From Snodgrassella alvi (GTDB lineage: Bacteria; Pseudomonadota; Gammaproteobacteria; Burkholderiales; Neisseriaceae), in assembly GCF_002777425.1 (NCBI RefSeq), contig NZ_MDVC01000115.1, positions 62,001 to 126,000 on the forward strand: a stretch of 64,000 nt of DNA, given 5' to 3'. The notes below the pieces were generated by a model. It did not search any database, was not told the DNA's origin, and saw nothing but the letters and a program-made list of their open reading frames with translations. The position numbers were made by a program, and so were the translations under genes. Positions 10,758 through 20,082 of this stretch are shown here, piece by piece (the stretch's first letter is position 1; every line of letters starts with the position of its first letter).

Positions 10758-10776
10758 CAACTACCAAGGAATCATC

Positions 10777-11283
10777 ATGCCATTACTGGATAGTTTTACT
10801 GTAGACCATACCCGCATGCATGCACCAGCAGTGCGTGTAGCCAAAAACATGACGACGCCCAAAGGGGATGACATTACCGTGTTTGATTTGCGTTTCTGCA
10901 AACCCAATCAGGCCATTCTGCCAGAAAAAGGCATGCATACACTCGAACATTTGTTTGCTGGTTTTATGCGCGACCACCTCAACAGCGACAAAGTGGAAAT
11001 TATCGACATTTCCCCCATGGGCTGTCGCACTGGCTTTTACATGAGCCTGATTGGAACACCTGATGAAGCCACCGTGGCCAAGGCCTGGGCAGCGGCCATG
11101 CAGGATGTACTTGCCGTAGCCGACCAGAATCACATACCCGAACTGAACCGTTATCAATGTGGCAGCTACACCATGCATTCGCTTGAAGAAGCCAAAGCCA
11201 TTGCTCAAAAGGTACTGAACAGCCAGATTAGTATTAATTACAACAATGACTTAAAACTGGATGAGTCACTATTGCAACACTAA
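10777..11283 (+). CDS. luxS: S-ribosylhomocysteine lyase (autoinducer-2 synthase)
   Basis: LuxS cleaves S-ribosylhomocysteine to homocysteine and DPD, the precursor of autoinducer-2, completing the activated methyl cycle. The 168-residue protein has the metal site HTLEH (H54, H58, with E57 catalytic) and C128 in NRYQCGSYT. The catalytic cysteine is C83 in [16 protein letters not shown] lies nine bases before the ATG. Its position directly behind purL suggests a shared transcript. Confidence 0.96.
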   Translation: MPLLDSFTVDHTRMHAPAVRVAKNMTTPKGDDITVFDLRFCKPNQAILPEKGMHTLEHLFAGFMRDHLNSDKVEIIDISPMGCRTGFYMSLIGTPDEATVAKAWAAAMQDVLAVADQNHIPELNRYQCGSYTMHSLEEAKAIAQKVLNSQISINYNNDLKLDESLLQH

Positions 11284-11301
11284 AGCCCAGTACCTGTAAT
11301 T

Positions 11302-11355
11302 ACTGTCTAAAATTAAGTGACGCCATGCCGAGCTTATATTTTAGGCAGTATATCT
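11302..11355 (+). terminator. Imperfect inverted repeat, likely luxS terminator
   Basis: ACTGTCTAAAA (from 11302) pairs with TTTTAGGCAGT (to 11349) with one G-T wobble; TTAAG and CTTA continue the stem inward. A short pyrimidine-rich stretch (TATCTTTTTC) follows. The loop is long, so termination efficiency is uncertain. Confidence 0.5.
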
Positions 11356-11576
11356 TTTTCCCTGTAAATGTAGCCAGATACAGCGCAGATTTATCCCCCG
11401 ATATAAAAAAACTAATAAAACTGAAAAATTAATAATTTTTTTTACTGTTTCATTCAAAATGAGACAAATCAAACCAAACTGTTTGTGAATCAACAAAAAT
11501 CATTACATCGCTTAACCCACCCATTATGAAGAAGCGGATATAGTCAGTTTTGACAAGTCTTTTTTTTAAAGCAAAA

Positions 11577-11624
11577 AACCAGTATATTGTGTTCAGAATA
11601 ACAGTTGACCACTACATTTTGTGT
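11577..11624 (+). promoter_or_regulatory. Pair of NrdR-type boxes upstream of nrdA
   Basis: Two 16-mers match the NrdR consensus acaCwAtATaTwGtgt at 13 of 16 positions each by my alignment. Box 1 (11577-11592) is centred on CAGTATATTGTGT and box 2 (11609-11624) on CACTACATTTTGTGT. Their starts are 32 bases apart, about three helical turns, the known arrangement for the repressor NrdR. The rest of the 386-bp gap between luxS and nrdA is AT-rich with no other gene; a TTGACA at 11550-11555 has no well-spaced -10 that I can see. Confidence 0.7.
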
Positions 11625-11669
11625 CGTCACTGTTTTTTTCTGCTTTACTTGTGCTAGAAAGAATCACTC

Positions 11670-13949
11670 ATGAATGCGGTAGCCAATCTCAAAGTAACCA
11701 AACGTAACGGAAGTTTGGAAGACATCAATCTGGATAAAATTCATAAAGTTGTTACCTGGGCAGCAGAGGGACTGGATAATGTATCCGTATCTCAGGTAGA
11801 ACTACGCTCACACATTCAGTTTTACAATGGTATTCGCACGGATGACATTCACGAAACCATTATTAAGGCAGCCGCCGACCTGATTTCTACAGAAACACCA
11901 GACTATCAGTATCTGGCTGCCCGTCTGGCTATCTTCCATTTACGCAAAATTGCTTTCGGCCAGTTCGAACCGCCACATCTGTATGACCATGTAACCAGCC
12001 TGACTGAATCAGGCAAATACGATAAACACATATTACAGGATTATTCACGAGCGGAGTTTGATGAACTGAATGCCTGTATTGACCATAATCGCGACCTAAC
12101 GTTCTCCTATGCAGGAGTCAAACAGCTCGAAGGCAAATATCTGGTACAAAACCGGGTTACCAAACAAATCTTTGAAAGCCCACAGTTCTTATATATGCTG
12201 GTAGCAATGTGTCTGTTTGCCCGCTATCCGCAGACAAGCCGACTGGAGTATGTAAAAAAATTCTATCACGCCATCAGTACCTTCAAAATTTCCCTGCCCA
12301 CACCAATTATGTCTGGTGTGCGCACACCAACACGCCAGTTTTCTTCCTGCGTGCTGATTGAATGCGATGACAGCCTTGACAGCATCAATGCCACCACCAG
12401 CTCGATTGTCAAATATGTATCCCAGCGAGCCGGCATTGGTATTAACGCAGGCCGTATTCGCGCTCTGGGCAGCGAAATACGCGGTGGTGAAGCCCAGCAC
12501 ACCGGCTGCATCCCGTTTTATAAAATGTTTCAGGCGGCGGTTAAATCATGCTCACAAGGAGGAGTACGCGGCGGAGCAGCCACCCTGTTCTATCCCTTAT
12601 GGCATCTGGAAGTAGAAAATCTGCTGGTACTGAAAAACAACCGTGGTGTGGAAGAAAACCGTGTCCGTCATCTGGATTACGGCGTGCAGATTAACCGCCT
12701 GCTGTATACCCGCCTGATTAAGGGTGAAAACATCAGCCTGTTTTCACCATCAGAAGTACCGGGGCTGTATGACGCATTTTTTGCTGATCAGGACGAATTT
12801 GAACGCCTCTATGTCTTATACGAAAAAGACAGCAGTATTACCCGTCGCAGTATTCCTGCTGTTGACCTGTTCTCACTGTTAATGCAGGAACGCGCCGGTA
12901 CCGGACGTATATATATCCAGAATGTCGACCACTGCAATACCCACAGTCCGTTTGATCCCAAACTGGCACCGGTACGCCAGTCCAACCTGTGTCTGGAAAT
13001 TGCCCTGCCCACCCGTCCATTGAACGACATCAATGACCCGGATGGTGAAATTGCCCTGTGTACCCTATCGGCATTCAATCTGGGCGCACTGGAAAATCTG
13101 GAAGAACTGGAAGAGCTGGCCGAGCTCGCTACCCGTGCTCTGGATGCCTTGCTGGATTATCAGAACTATCCCATCAAGGCTGCCGAACTGGCTACCATGA
13201 ACCGGCGTACACTAGGTATCGGGGTTATCAACTTTGCTTACTATCTGGCCAAAAACGGCGTGAAATACAGTGATGGCTCAGCCATCGGCCTTACCCATCG
13301 TACATTTGAGGCCATCCAGTACTACCTGCTCAAAGCATCGGTAAAACTGGCAAAAGAGCTGGGTGCCTGCCCTAAATTCAGCGACACCACCTATGCACAA
13401 GGCTTATTGCCAATTGATACTTATAAAAAAGATTTGGATAAAATCTGTCAAGAACCGCTACATCTGGACTGGGAAGCCTTGCGTGCTGATATCGTCAAGC
13501 ATGGCCTGCGCAATTCCACTCTGACAGCACTGATGCCTTCAGAAACATCCAGCCAAATTGCCAATGCCACCAATGGTATTGAGCCTCCGCGCGGACTGGT
13601 ATCTGTAAAAGCATCCAAAGACGGCATTCTCAAACAAGTTGTGCCAGAATTTGAACGCCTACATAACCAGTATGAGCTGCTGTGGGATATGCCAAACAAT
13701 GAAGGCTACCTGCATCTGGTGGGTATCATGCAAAAATTCATCGACCAGTCGATATCAGCCAATACCAACTATGACCCGCAACGCTTTGAAGGACAAAAAG
13801 TTCCGATGAAGCAATTAATCAAGGATTTGCTGACAGCCTATAAATTCGGCTTGAAAACCTTGTATTACCAGAATACCCGTGATGGTGCCGACGACATGCA
13901 GACCAGCATTCAGGATGACGGCTGTGCCAGCGGTGCCTGCAAAATCTGA
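11670..13949 (+). CDS. nrdA: Ribonucleoside-diphosphate reductase, alpha subunit (class Ia)
   Basis: NrdA is the large catalytic subunit of aerobic ribonucleotide reductase, reducing NDPs to dNDPs with the radical generated in NrdB. The 759-residue protein starts with an ATP-cone (VTKRNGSLEDINLDKI) used for dATP feedback. The active-site cysteine is C441 in NLCLEIALP. The redox-shuttle pair C752 and C757 is in the C-terminal DDGCASGACKI, almost identical to E. coli. The gene follows two NrdR-like boxes. Unusually, a terminator-like hairpin separates it from nrdB. Confidence 0.97.
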   Translation: MNAVANLKVTKRNGSLEDINLDKIHKVVTWAAEGLDNVSVSQVELRSHIQFYNGIRTDDIHETIIKAAADLISTETPDYQYLAARLAIFHLRKIAFGQFEPPHLYDHVTSLTESGKYDKHILQDYSRAEFDELNACIDHNRDLTFSYAGVKQLEGKYLVQNRVTKQIFESPQFLYMLVAMCLFARYPQTSRLEYVKKFYHAISTFKISLPTPIMSGVRTPTRQFSSCVLIECDDSLDSINATTSSIVKYVSQRAGIGINAGRIRALGSEIRGGEAQHTGCIPFYKMFQAAVKSCSQGGVRGGAATLFYPLWHLEVENLLVLKNNRGVEENRVRHLDYGVQINRLLYTRLIKGENISLFSPSEVPGLYDAFFADQDEFERLYVLYEKDSSITRRSIPAVDLFSLLMQERAGTGRIYIQNVDHCNTHSPFDPKLAPVRQSNLCLEIALPTRPLNDINDPDGEIALCTLSAFNLGALENLEELEELAELATRALDALLDYQNYPIKAAELATMNRRTLGIGVINFAYYLAKNGVKYSDGSAIGLTHRTFEAIQYYLLKASVKLAKELGACPKFSDTTYAQGLLPIDTYKKDLDKICQEPLHLDWEALRADIVKHGLRNSTLTALMPSETSSQIANATNGIEPPRGLVSVKASKDGILKQVVPEFERLHNQYELLWDMPNNEGYLHLVGIMQKFIDQSISANTNYDPQRFEGQKVPMKQLIKDLLTAYKFGLKTLYYQNTRDGADDMQTSIQDDGCASGACKI

Positions 13950-13955
13950 TTCCCC

Positions 13956-13979
13956 AAGGGTGCTCAGGCACCCTTTTAT
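13956..13979 (+). terminator. Intercistronic hairpin between nrdA and nrdB
   Basis: GGGTGC (13958-13963) and GCACCC (13968-13973) enclose a TCAG loop and are followed by TTTTATT. It is a compact terminator-like structure seven bases after the nrdA stop. It may attenuate readthrough so that NrdA exceeds NrdB message, or protect the 3' end of an nrdA transcript. Confidence 0.7.
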
Positions 13980-14023
13980 TACCCTATTTCCCATCTACGT
14001 CAATTTGAATAAAGAGTATCGCC

Positions 14024-15178
14024 ATGGCCTGTGAACATCTGTCAATGAACTACAGCACATTCTGTCAAAAACCGAATAATGCCCTGACAGAACCTATGTT
14101 CTTCGGTCAGCCTGTCAATGTAGCTCGTTATGATCAGCAGAAATTTGATATTTTTGAAAAACTGATTGAAAAACAGTTGTCTTTCTTCTGGCGCCCGGAA
14201 GAAGTGGACGTGTCGCGCGACCGCATCGACTATGCTAACTTACCCGAGCATGAAAAGCACATCTTTATCAGCAATCTGAAATACCAGACTCTGCTTGATT
14301 CCATACAGGGACGTAGTCCTAATGTTGCTCTACTGCCTCTAGTATCCATTCCCGAATTGGAAACCTGGATTGAAACCTGGTCGTTTTCCGAGACCATTCA
14401 TTCACGCAGTTATACCCATATCATTCGTAATATCGTCAACGACCCGTCCATCGTATTTGATGACATCGTACAAAACAAACACATCATTGCCCGTGCCGAA
14501 GAAATTGCTTGTTACTATGATGATTTAATCGAATATACTCAATACTACAACTTACTGGGCGCAGGCAAACACGAGATTAACGGCAAAACCGTAGAAATCA
14601 GTCTGCATGAGCTGAAGAAAAAACTCTACCTGTGCCTGATGTGTGTCAACGTGCTCGAAGCAATCCGTTTTTACGTTTCATTTGCCTGCTCTTTTGCTTT
14701 TGCCGAACGCGAGCTAATGGAAGGCAATGCCAAAATCATCAAACTGATTGCTCGCGATGAGGCTTTACATCTCACCGGCACACAGCAAATACTCAACCTG
14801 ATGCGTACAGGTGCAGATGACCCAGAAATGGCACAGATTGCGGCAGAGACTGAAGAAGAATGCTTCCAGCTCTTCCACCGTGCCGCCATGCAGGAAAAAG
14901 ACTGGGCTGAATACCTGTTTAAAGACGGATCCATGATTGGCCTGAATAAAGACATTCTTGGCCAGTATGTCGAATACATCACCAATCTGCGCATGCAGGC
15001 TGTGGGTTTACCACCTGCTTTTGAGCATGCCAAGCAGAACCCGATTCCCTGGATTAATGCCTGGCTGTCTTCAGACAATGTGCAGGTTGCACCACAGGAA
15101 GTTGAAGTCAGCTCATATCTAGTTGGCCAGATTGATGCTGAGCTGAATGAAGACGATTTAAGCGACTTTGAGCTTTAA
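14024..15178 (+). CDS. nrdB: Ribonucleoside-diphosphate reductase, beta subunit (class Ia)
   Basis: NrdB carries the diiron centre and tyrosyl radical that drive NrdA. The 384-residue protein aligns closely with E. coli NrdB (376 residues), shifted by eight. The radical tyrosine is Y130, with ligands E123 and H126 in ETIHSRSY, D92 in LDSIQ, and the second half in RDEALHLTG. The C-terminal tail ending DDLSDFEL is the NrdA-docking peptide. ATG 14024 has AAAGAG at a normal distance. The internal ATG at 14045 (MNYSTF) matches the E. coli start better and is an alternative. Confidence 0.97.
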   Translation: MACEHLSMNYSTFCQKPNNALTEPMFFGQPVNVARYDQQKFDIFEKLIEKQLSFFWRPEEVDVSRDRIDYANLPEHEKHIFISNLKYQTLLDSIQGRSPNVALLPLVSIPELETWIETWSFSETIHSRSYTHIIRNIVNDPSIVFDDIVQNKHIIARAEEIACYYDDLIEYTQYYNLLGAGKHEINGKTVEISLHELKKKLYLCLMCVNVLEAIRFYVSFACSFAFAERELMEGNAKIIKLIARDEALHLTGTQQILNLMRTGADDPEMAQIAAETEEECFQLFHRAAMQEKDWAEYLFKDGSMIGLNKDILGQYVEYITNLRMQAVGLPPAFEHAKQNPIPWINAWLSSDNVQVAPQEVEVSSYLVGQIDAELNEDDLSDFEL

Positions 15179-15240
15179 ATCCCTACTGCGCCAGTCTGGC
15201 AAAAGTCACAAACACTAACCAGAATGCAGCAACGCTGAAA

Positions 15241-15558
15241 ATGAGCCTAATCACCACCTGCGACAAAACGTTTACCCTACAACAGGATGAAACCTTGCTG
15301 GAAGGGCTAGAACGTACCGGACACGAAGTTGAATACCAGTGTCGCAGTGGTTATTGCGGTTCCTGCCGCCTCAAGCTGCTTTCCGGACAAGTGAGTTATC
15401 CAGAGCAGCCACTGGCCTTTATCGCACCAGGTGAAATACTGCCCTGCTGCTGTCAGGTAGATAGTGATGTGCATCTGGACTGCCATCTCAGAAGCGATGC
15501 TCCAGAACATAATCCTGATCTTTTTGATAACGATTTATTTGCAGCAAAACAAAGTTAA
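15241..15558 (+). CDS. yfaE: YfaE-like 2Fe-2S ferredoxin for NrdB maintenance
   Basis: A 105-residue plant-type [2Fe-2S] ferredoxin. The cluster cysteines are C34, C39 and C42 in QCRSGYCGSC plus C70 or C71 in the LPCCCQ segment. In E. coli the gene behind nrdAB encodes YfaE, which supplies electrons to rebuild the NrdB diiron-tyrosyl cofactor; the same position 62 bp after nrdB supports the same role here. I see no strong Shine-Dalgarno, and a later start would lose the conserved N-terminal strand. Confidence 0.88.
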   Translation: MSLITTCDKTFTLQQDETLLEGLERTGHEVEYQCRSGYCGSCRLKLLSGQVSYPEQPLAFIAPGEILPCCCQVDSDVHLDCHLRSDAPEHNPDLFDNDLFAAKQS

Positions 15559-15632
15559 ATTAGTTTATCTTTACAGCCGAGTAAGGGTAAAGTATCGTGA
15601 TATACCATTTAATCAGCACTAGGTAAAAGCTT

Positions 15633-16364
15633 ATGCTACTTGGCGTAAACATAGATCACGTTGCAACAGTGCGTAATGCTCGCGGCAGTATTTATCCTAG
15701 CCCACTAGAGGCAGCACTGATAGCTGAAACGCATGGTGCCGATCTGATTACCATGCATCTGCGTGAAGATCGGCGTCATATCCGTGATGCTGATGTATTT
15801 GCTGTCAAAAACGCCATCAGCACGCGCCTCAATCTAGAAATGGCGCTTACCCCAGAGATGTTGGATAATGCGCTGGCCGTTCAGCCAGCCGATGTATGCA
15901 TCGTTCCAGAAAAAAGGCAGGAAATCACCACCGAAGGTGGGCTGGATGTGCTATCACAGCAAAACAAAGTAGCGGAATACACCCAAAAACTAACTGCTGC
16001 CGGTATTCGCGTATCACTGTTTATCGACACTGATAGCCGACAAATACAGGCTTGTCGTGAAGTCGGCGCACCAGTCATAGAACTACATACAGGTGCTTAT
16101 GCCGATGCCACTAACACACGGGAACGCCAGCAGCAACTGGCGCGTATCGAAGATGCTGCTCATCAGGCCAGCGAAATGGGCATAATCGTCAATGCCGGGC
16201 ATGGGCTGAATATTCATAATGTCGCCCCCATTGCCAAAATTCTGGCCATTCATGAACTCAATATCGGCCATGCACTGATTGCTCAGGCCATTTTCATCGG
16301 ATTGCCCCAAGCCATTGAACAAATGAAAACAGCCATTTTTCGTGCGCGCAACATTCCTTATTAA
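15633..16364 (+). CDS. pdxJ: Pyridoxine 5'-phosphate synthase
   Basis: PdxJ condenses 3-amino-2-oxopropyl phosphate with 1-deoxyxylulose 5-phosphate to give pyridoxine 5'-phosphate, the final ring-closing step of the DXP-dependent vitamin B6 route. The 243-residue TIM barrel starts [18 protein letters not shown] and contains [10 protein letters not shown]-like [26 protein letters not shown] and GHGLNIHN, all family signatures. AGGTAA precedes the ATG. acpS lies 22 bp downstream; the pdxJ-acpS pair is conserved in proteobacteria. Confidence 0.96.
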   Translation: MLLGVNIDHVATVRNARGSIYPSPLEAALIAETHGADLITMHLREDRRHIRDADVFAVKNAISTRLNLEMALTPEMLDNALAVQPADVCIVPEKRQEITTEGGLDVLSQQNKVAEYTQKLTAAGIRVSLFIDTDSRQIQACREVGAPVIELHTGAYADATNTRERQQQLARIEDAAHQASEMGIIVNAGHGLNIHNVAPIAKILAIHELNIGHALIAQAIFIGLPQAIEQMKTAIFRARNIPY

Positions 16365-16386
16365 TCTTTACCACTAAAGGGAAAAA

Positions 16387-16773
16387 ATGATTTACGGCAT
16401 AGGTACAGACTTAGTAAAAATTGACCGCATCGCCAAAATGTGTAAAACCTACGGAGCCAATGCCGTGGCCGAAAAAATGCTGTCACGGATCGAAGCACTG
16501 GAATGGCCTTCAGCCAATCAGCCTGTCGAGTTTCTGGCCAAACGTTTTGCAGCCAAAGAAGCTTTCGCCAAAGCCGTACATACCGGTTTGCGCAGCCCGG
16601 TTACTCTTCGCAACATCGGTATTGGTCACAATGAACTGGGTCGTCCTGAATTTATTGTTGAAAAGCCATTGTCACAATGGCTCAAGCAAAAAAACATTGG
16701 GCGTATCCACCTGAGCCTAACTGATGAAGACAATCATATCGTGGCCTTTGCTGTAGCCGAGTATGCCGAATGA
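16387..16773 (+). CDS. acpS: Holo-[acyl-carrier-protein] synthase
   Basis: AcpS transfers 4'-phosphopantetheine from CoA to a serine of acyl carrier protein. The 128-residue protein has the magnesium ligand D8 in GIGTDLVKIDRI and E58 in AKRFAAKEAFAKA, the two signature motifs. AAAGGG precedes the ATG. Its stop overlaps the start of the next gene (ATGA), showing translational coupling. Confidence 0.96.
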   Translation: MIYGIGTDLVKIDRIAKMCKTYGANAVAEKMLSRIEALEWPSANQPVEFLAKRFAAKEAFAKAVHTGLRSPVTLRNIGIGHNELGRPEFIVEKPLSQWLKQKNIGRIHLSLTDEDNHIVAFAVAEYAE

Positions 16774-17558
16774 GTGATAGCAGTCTAATTGAAGTGGTTG
16801 CCGGCATTCTTTACAACCAGCAGGGTGAATTTCTGCTTAGTTCGCGTCCGGCAGGCAAAGTCTATGCTGGCTACTGGGAATTTGCCGGTGGTAAAGTTGA
16901 AGCAAATGAAAGCCGTCTGGCCGCATTACAGCGCGAATTTGCTGAAGAGTTGGGCATAGAAATCACCACTGCCGCCCTATGGCTAACCAAAATTCACCAT
17001 TACGAACATGCCCATGTTCACCTGCATTTCTATCGCATTGCCGCCAACCAGTGGCATGGACAATTAACTGCACGTGAACAGCAAAGCTGGTGCTGGCAAA
17101 AACCCGGTAATCTCACGGTTGCCCCAATGTTGCCGGCAAACGCGCCTATTCTGGCTGCATTAGCCATTCCAACTAACATGAGCGGCCATTTAAATACAGG
17201 CTTTCATACCGCAACACCACAACAACCAGCATTACAGATACTGCCCTATCAGCCTGGTATAGCTACAACAACAGTTGTTTATGTACCAGCCAGCCAACTA
17301 AAACAATTAGCAAATCAACATCCCACAACCAACATCTGGGCTATCTGTCACAACTATAAACAGTGGCTAGAGGCACAAACAGCCGCAGCTATTATCTGGC
17401 CTATAGCCAACAGTGAAGATATCCAGCTACTCCTTACCCTGTTACAGCAACATCCATCCGGCGTACCAGTTATGGTTTTACTGGAAAAATCCAGTCAGCC
17501 TGTAGCACAGCCCAACTGGTTTACACTAGGCGTCCATGGCGTCATTCAGGAGCAATAA
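16770..17558 (+). CDS. Nudix hydrolase (MutT-like) with degenerate C-terminal extension
   Basis: Residues 1-130 form a MutT-type Nudix domain. The Nudix box runs from G41 to I63 with the pattern GX5EX7REFAEELGI, so the metal-binding glutamates are intact; MutT enzymes hydrolyse 8-oxo-dGTP. The remaining residues (about 150-262) have no conserved catalytic motif that I recognise. In many betaproteobacteria the equivalent protein is a fusion of MutT and a thiamine-phosphate-synthase-like domain; the final LGVHGVI fits a decayed version. The gene overlaps acpS by four bases. Confidence 0.8.
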   Translation: MSDSSLIEVVAGILYNQQGEFLLSSRPAGKVYAGYWEFAGGKVEANESRLAALQREFAEELGIEITTAALWLTKIHHYEHAHVHLHFYRIAANQWHGQLTAREQQSWCWQKPGNLTVAPMLPANAPILAALAIPTNMSGHLNTGFHTATPQQPALQILPYQPGIATTTVVYVPASQLKQLANQHPTTNIWAICHNYKQWLEAQTAAAIIWPIANSEDIQLLLTLLQQHPSGVPVMVLLEKSSQPVAQPNWFTLGVHGVIQEQ

Positions 17559-17651
17559 TAGTCAACGTCAGTCTGTTTCTTTATCCATCATAGTCTGCCC
17601 GACAACTACCAAATATTGACTTCTTAACTTACACTACTGCCTGCCAACACC

Positions 17652-18092
17652 ATGACTCAGCCTGCCAGAAATTCAACCACCGTCATCATCGGACTACTTA
17701 TCTTTATCATAGCTGTCCCCAGCATCATTGGCATTGTTCTTTGGCAAAACAGCCGTATAAATGCACTAAGCACACTCAGTAATTGCAACGTGCGCACCGG
17801 CTGCATATTGCCCGGCGGAGCAGTAATCCAATTTACACCGCCGGCCGATATCACCAAACCCTTTGACATCAGCATGCATCATGTACCAGCATCAGTACAG
17901 CGAATCAGCATCCATTTCACCATGCGCAATATGGATCTGGGCTTTAACCGCACCGATTTCAAACCACAAGGACAAGGCATCTGGACAGCGCACCACGCCG
18001 TACTACCAGTATGTGTTGATGAGCGCAATGATTTTCTCGGCGATTTAACCCTTGACGGCCAGCACTACAATATTGTGTTTTCTGCTCCCTGA
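17652..18092 (+). CDS. Membrane-anchored protein of unknown function
   Basis: I do not recognise this 146-residue protein. It has one strong hydrophobic segment near residues 10-29 (TVIIGLLIFIIAVPSIIGIV) and then a soluble, probably periplasmic domain of about 115 residues. Two cysteines sit close together in NCNVRTGCILPGG and a third follows in LPVCVDERND. The beta-rich look (ISIHFTMRNMDLGFN, QGIWTAHHAVLPVC) hints at an immunoglobulin-like or cupredoxin-like fold, but no metal site is evident. It lies between the Nudix gene and ubiK in the same direction. Confidence 0.6.
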   Translation: MTQPARNSTTVIIGLLIFIIAVPSIIGIVLWQNSRINALSTLSNCNVRTGCILPGGAVIQFTPPADITKPFDISMHHVPASVQRISIHFTMRNMDLGFNRTDFKPQGQGIWTAHHAVLPVCVDERNDFLGDLTLDGQHYNIVFSAP

Positions 18093-18176
18093 ACAACACA
18101 TAAGCATTGCATTGCCAACTGTTTCACCCGTACAATCACAGACATTGATTACCTTGCCATTAAAAGGATTCAGGTC

Positions 18177-18476
18177 ATGTTCAGCAAAAAGTTTTTTGAC
18201 GACATCAGCGATAAACTCGGTGATACCATCAGCAACAGCCCTATCAAAGACATGGAGAAAAATGTCAAATCCATGCTTGGCAGTGCTTTCAACCGGATGG
18301 ATCTGATTACACGCGAAGAATTTGATATTCAGCAGCAGGTGTTACTGAAAACCAGAGAAAAACTGGCCGAGCTAGAAACACGGGTAATTGCACTGGAAGC
18401 ATTGCTGGCACAAAACAGCAACAACAGCACCACCCCTGCTTCTGCACCAGAGAACAATACCGATTCGCCTGCCTGA
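18177..18476 (+). CDS. ubiK: Ubiquinone biosynthesis accessory factor UbiK
   Basis: A 99-residue BMFP-domain protein (YqiC/UbiK). UbiK assists UbiJ in the cytosolic ubiquinone biosynthesis complex needed for aerobic growth. The N-terminal half is amphipathic; residues 39-80 form a coiled coil (EFDIQQQVLLKTREKLAELE) that mediates trimerisation. The Ser/Thr/Asn/Pro-rich tail is unstructured. AGGATTCAGGTC precedes the ATG. comM begins 11 bp downstream. A ubiquinone role fits the quinol oxidase encoded at 46-51 kb. Confidence 0.85.
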   Translation: MFSKKFFDDISDKLGDTISNSPIKDMEKNVKSMLGSAFNRMDLITREEFDIQQQVLLKTREKLAELETRVIALEALLAQNSNNSTTPASAPENNTDSPA

Positions 18477-18487
18477 GGAATCAACCC

Positions 18488-19984
18488 ATGTCATGGGCAG
18501 TTATTTATAGTCGTGCCCTGACAGGCATGGCAGCACCACTGGTAGAGGTAGAAGCCCATCTGGCCAATGGTCTACCTGCATTCAATATAGTTGGCTTACC
18601 GGATACCGAAGTCAAGGAAAGCCGGGATCGAGTAAGAGCTGCCATTATTCAGTCCGGTTTCGATTTTCCGGCAAAAAAAATTACCGTTAACCTAGCACCA
18701 GCTGATTTGCCTAAAGAATCGGGTCGGTTTGACCTACCAATTGCTATTGGCATACTGGCAGCCTCCGGGCAGATAGACAGCGCCACTCTGCATCAGTATG
18801 AGCTAGCCGGAGAACTCGGCCTATCCGGCCAAATCAGGCCAATCCGTGGTGCCATCGCCATGGCAGAAGCAGCACGGCAACACCAGCGCGCCTTTATTCT
18901 GCCACAAGACAACGCTTTTCAAACTGCCTTACTGCCGCAAACACGGGTATATGGAGCCAGCACACTGGCTGCTGTAGCTGCCCATCTCAACCAGCAGCAA
19001 TTACTTACTGCCGTTGAGACACAACACCTGCAACAGCAGCCGGTCGAAGCAGCCTATCCCGATATGGCAGATGTGCGCGGACAGCAAACAGCCAGACTGG
19101 CACTGGAAATAGCCGCAGCCGGTGGTCACAGCTTATTGATGTCAGGACCACCGGGAACAGGCAAATCCATGCTGGCGCAGCGCCTGCCCGGTATATTACC
19201 TCCATTAACCGCAACAGAACTGGTAAGCGTCTGGTCTTTACAGTCACTTTTACCGCACGGGCAGCAACAATACCAGCAAATACGGCCTTTTCGCTCCCCT
19301 CATCACAGCACCTCAGCCGTTGCGCTGGTAGGTGGTGGTTCCGATCCCCGGCCTGGTGAAATTTCTTTAGCGCACCACGGCATTTTGTTTCTGGATGAGC
19401 TGCCTGAATTTGACCGCAAAGTACTCGAAGTATTGCGGGAACCACTGGAAAGTGGCGAAATTCACATTTCCCGCGCCGCACGTCAGGCTACCTATCCAGC
19501 CAAATTTCAGCTTGTAGCCGCAATGAATCCCTGCCCATGTGGTTATCTTGGGCATCCAGTCAAGCCGTGTCGCTGCACACCGGAAGCCATATCCCGTTAC
19601 CGAGATAAAATTTCCGGCCCCCTGCTCGACCGCATAGACCTCATTATCGATGTACCCAGCCTGCCGGCCAGTGACTTAATACAACAGGCGAATGGCGAAA
19701 ACAGCAGCAGTATTCGTGAGCGTGTCAGCACAGCCCGCACGCGCCAGTATCAGCGTCAGGGTAAAATCAATGCACAATTAAGCAACCGTGAACTGGACAA
19801 TATCGCCCGAATCAGCACTGATGCCAAGCAGACTCTGGCCAGTGCCATGGAAAAACTATCACTTTCAGCACGCAGCTTTCATCGTATTTTGCGTATTGCC
19901 CGTACACTGGCAGATATGGCGGATACTCATGACGTTGAAACCAGTCATATTTTGCGCGCCATAAGTTTCCGCCGTGCTTTATAA
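18488..19984 (+). CDS. comM: ComM/YifB family Mg-chelatase-like AAA+ helicase
   Basis: ComM is a hexameric AAA+ helicase that promotes branch migration during natural transformation. The 498-residue protein has an N-terminal Lon-protease-like fold (GLPAFNIVGLPDTEVKESRD). An Mg-chelatase-type AAA+ domain follows, with Walker A GPPGTGKS at 220-227 and Walker B in GILFLDELPEF, and then a C-terminal helical domain. A zinc-finger-like CPCGYLGHPVKPCRC is present, as in the family. GAGGAATC precedes the ATG. Competence would fit the uptake-word hairpin at 6.2 kb. Confidence 0.93.
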   Translation: MSWAVIYSRALTGMAAPLVEVEAHLANGLPAFNIVGLPDTEVKESRDRVRAAIIQSGFDFPAKKITVNLAPADLPKESGRFDLPIAIGILAASGQIDSATLHQYELAGELGLSGQIRPIRGAIAMAEAARQHQRAFILPQDNAFQTALLPQTRVYGASTLAAVAAHLNQQQLLTAVETQHLQQQPVEAAYPDMADVRGQQTARLALEIAAAGGHSLLMSGPPGTGKSMLAQRLPGILPPLTATELVSVWSLQSLLPHGQQQYQQIRPFRSPHHSTSAVALVGGGSDPRPGEISLAHHGILFLDELPEFDRKVLEVLREPLESGEIHISRAARQATYPAKFQLVAAMNPCPCGYLGHPVKPCRCTPEAISRYRDKISGPLLDRIDLIIDVPSLPASDLIQQANGENSSSIRERVSTARTRQYQRQGKINAQLSNRELDNIARISTDAKQTLASAMEKLSLSARSFHRILRIARTLADMADTHDVETSHILRAISFRRAL

Positions 19985-20082
19985 TATCAACAGGGCAAAA
20001 AATGGGCGTCATACCCATATGGATGACAATCCGGTCCTGAACAGATTTTGCCGTATACAATGCCAACATAAAGGCTTTCAAC

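Noticed and set aside
11550-11555. TTGACA as the -35 of an nrdA promoter
   Set aside because: The nearest -10-like TATATT is 27 bases away, too far for a sigma-70 promoter.
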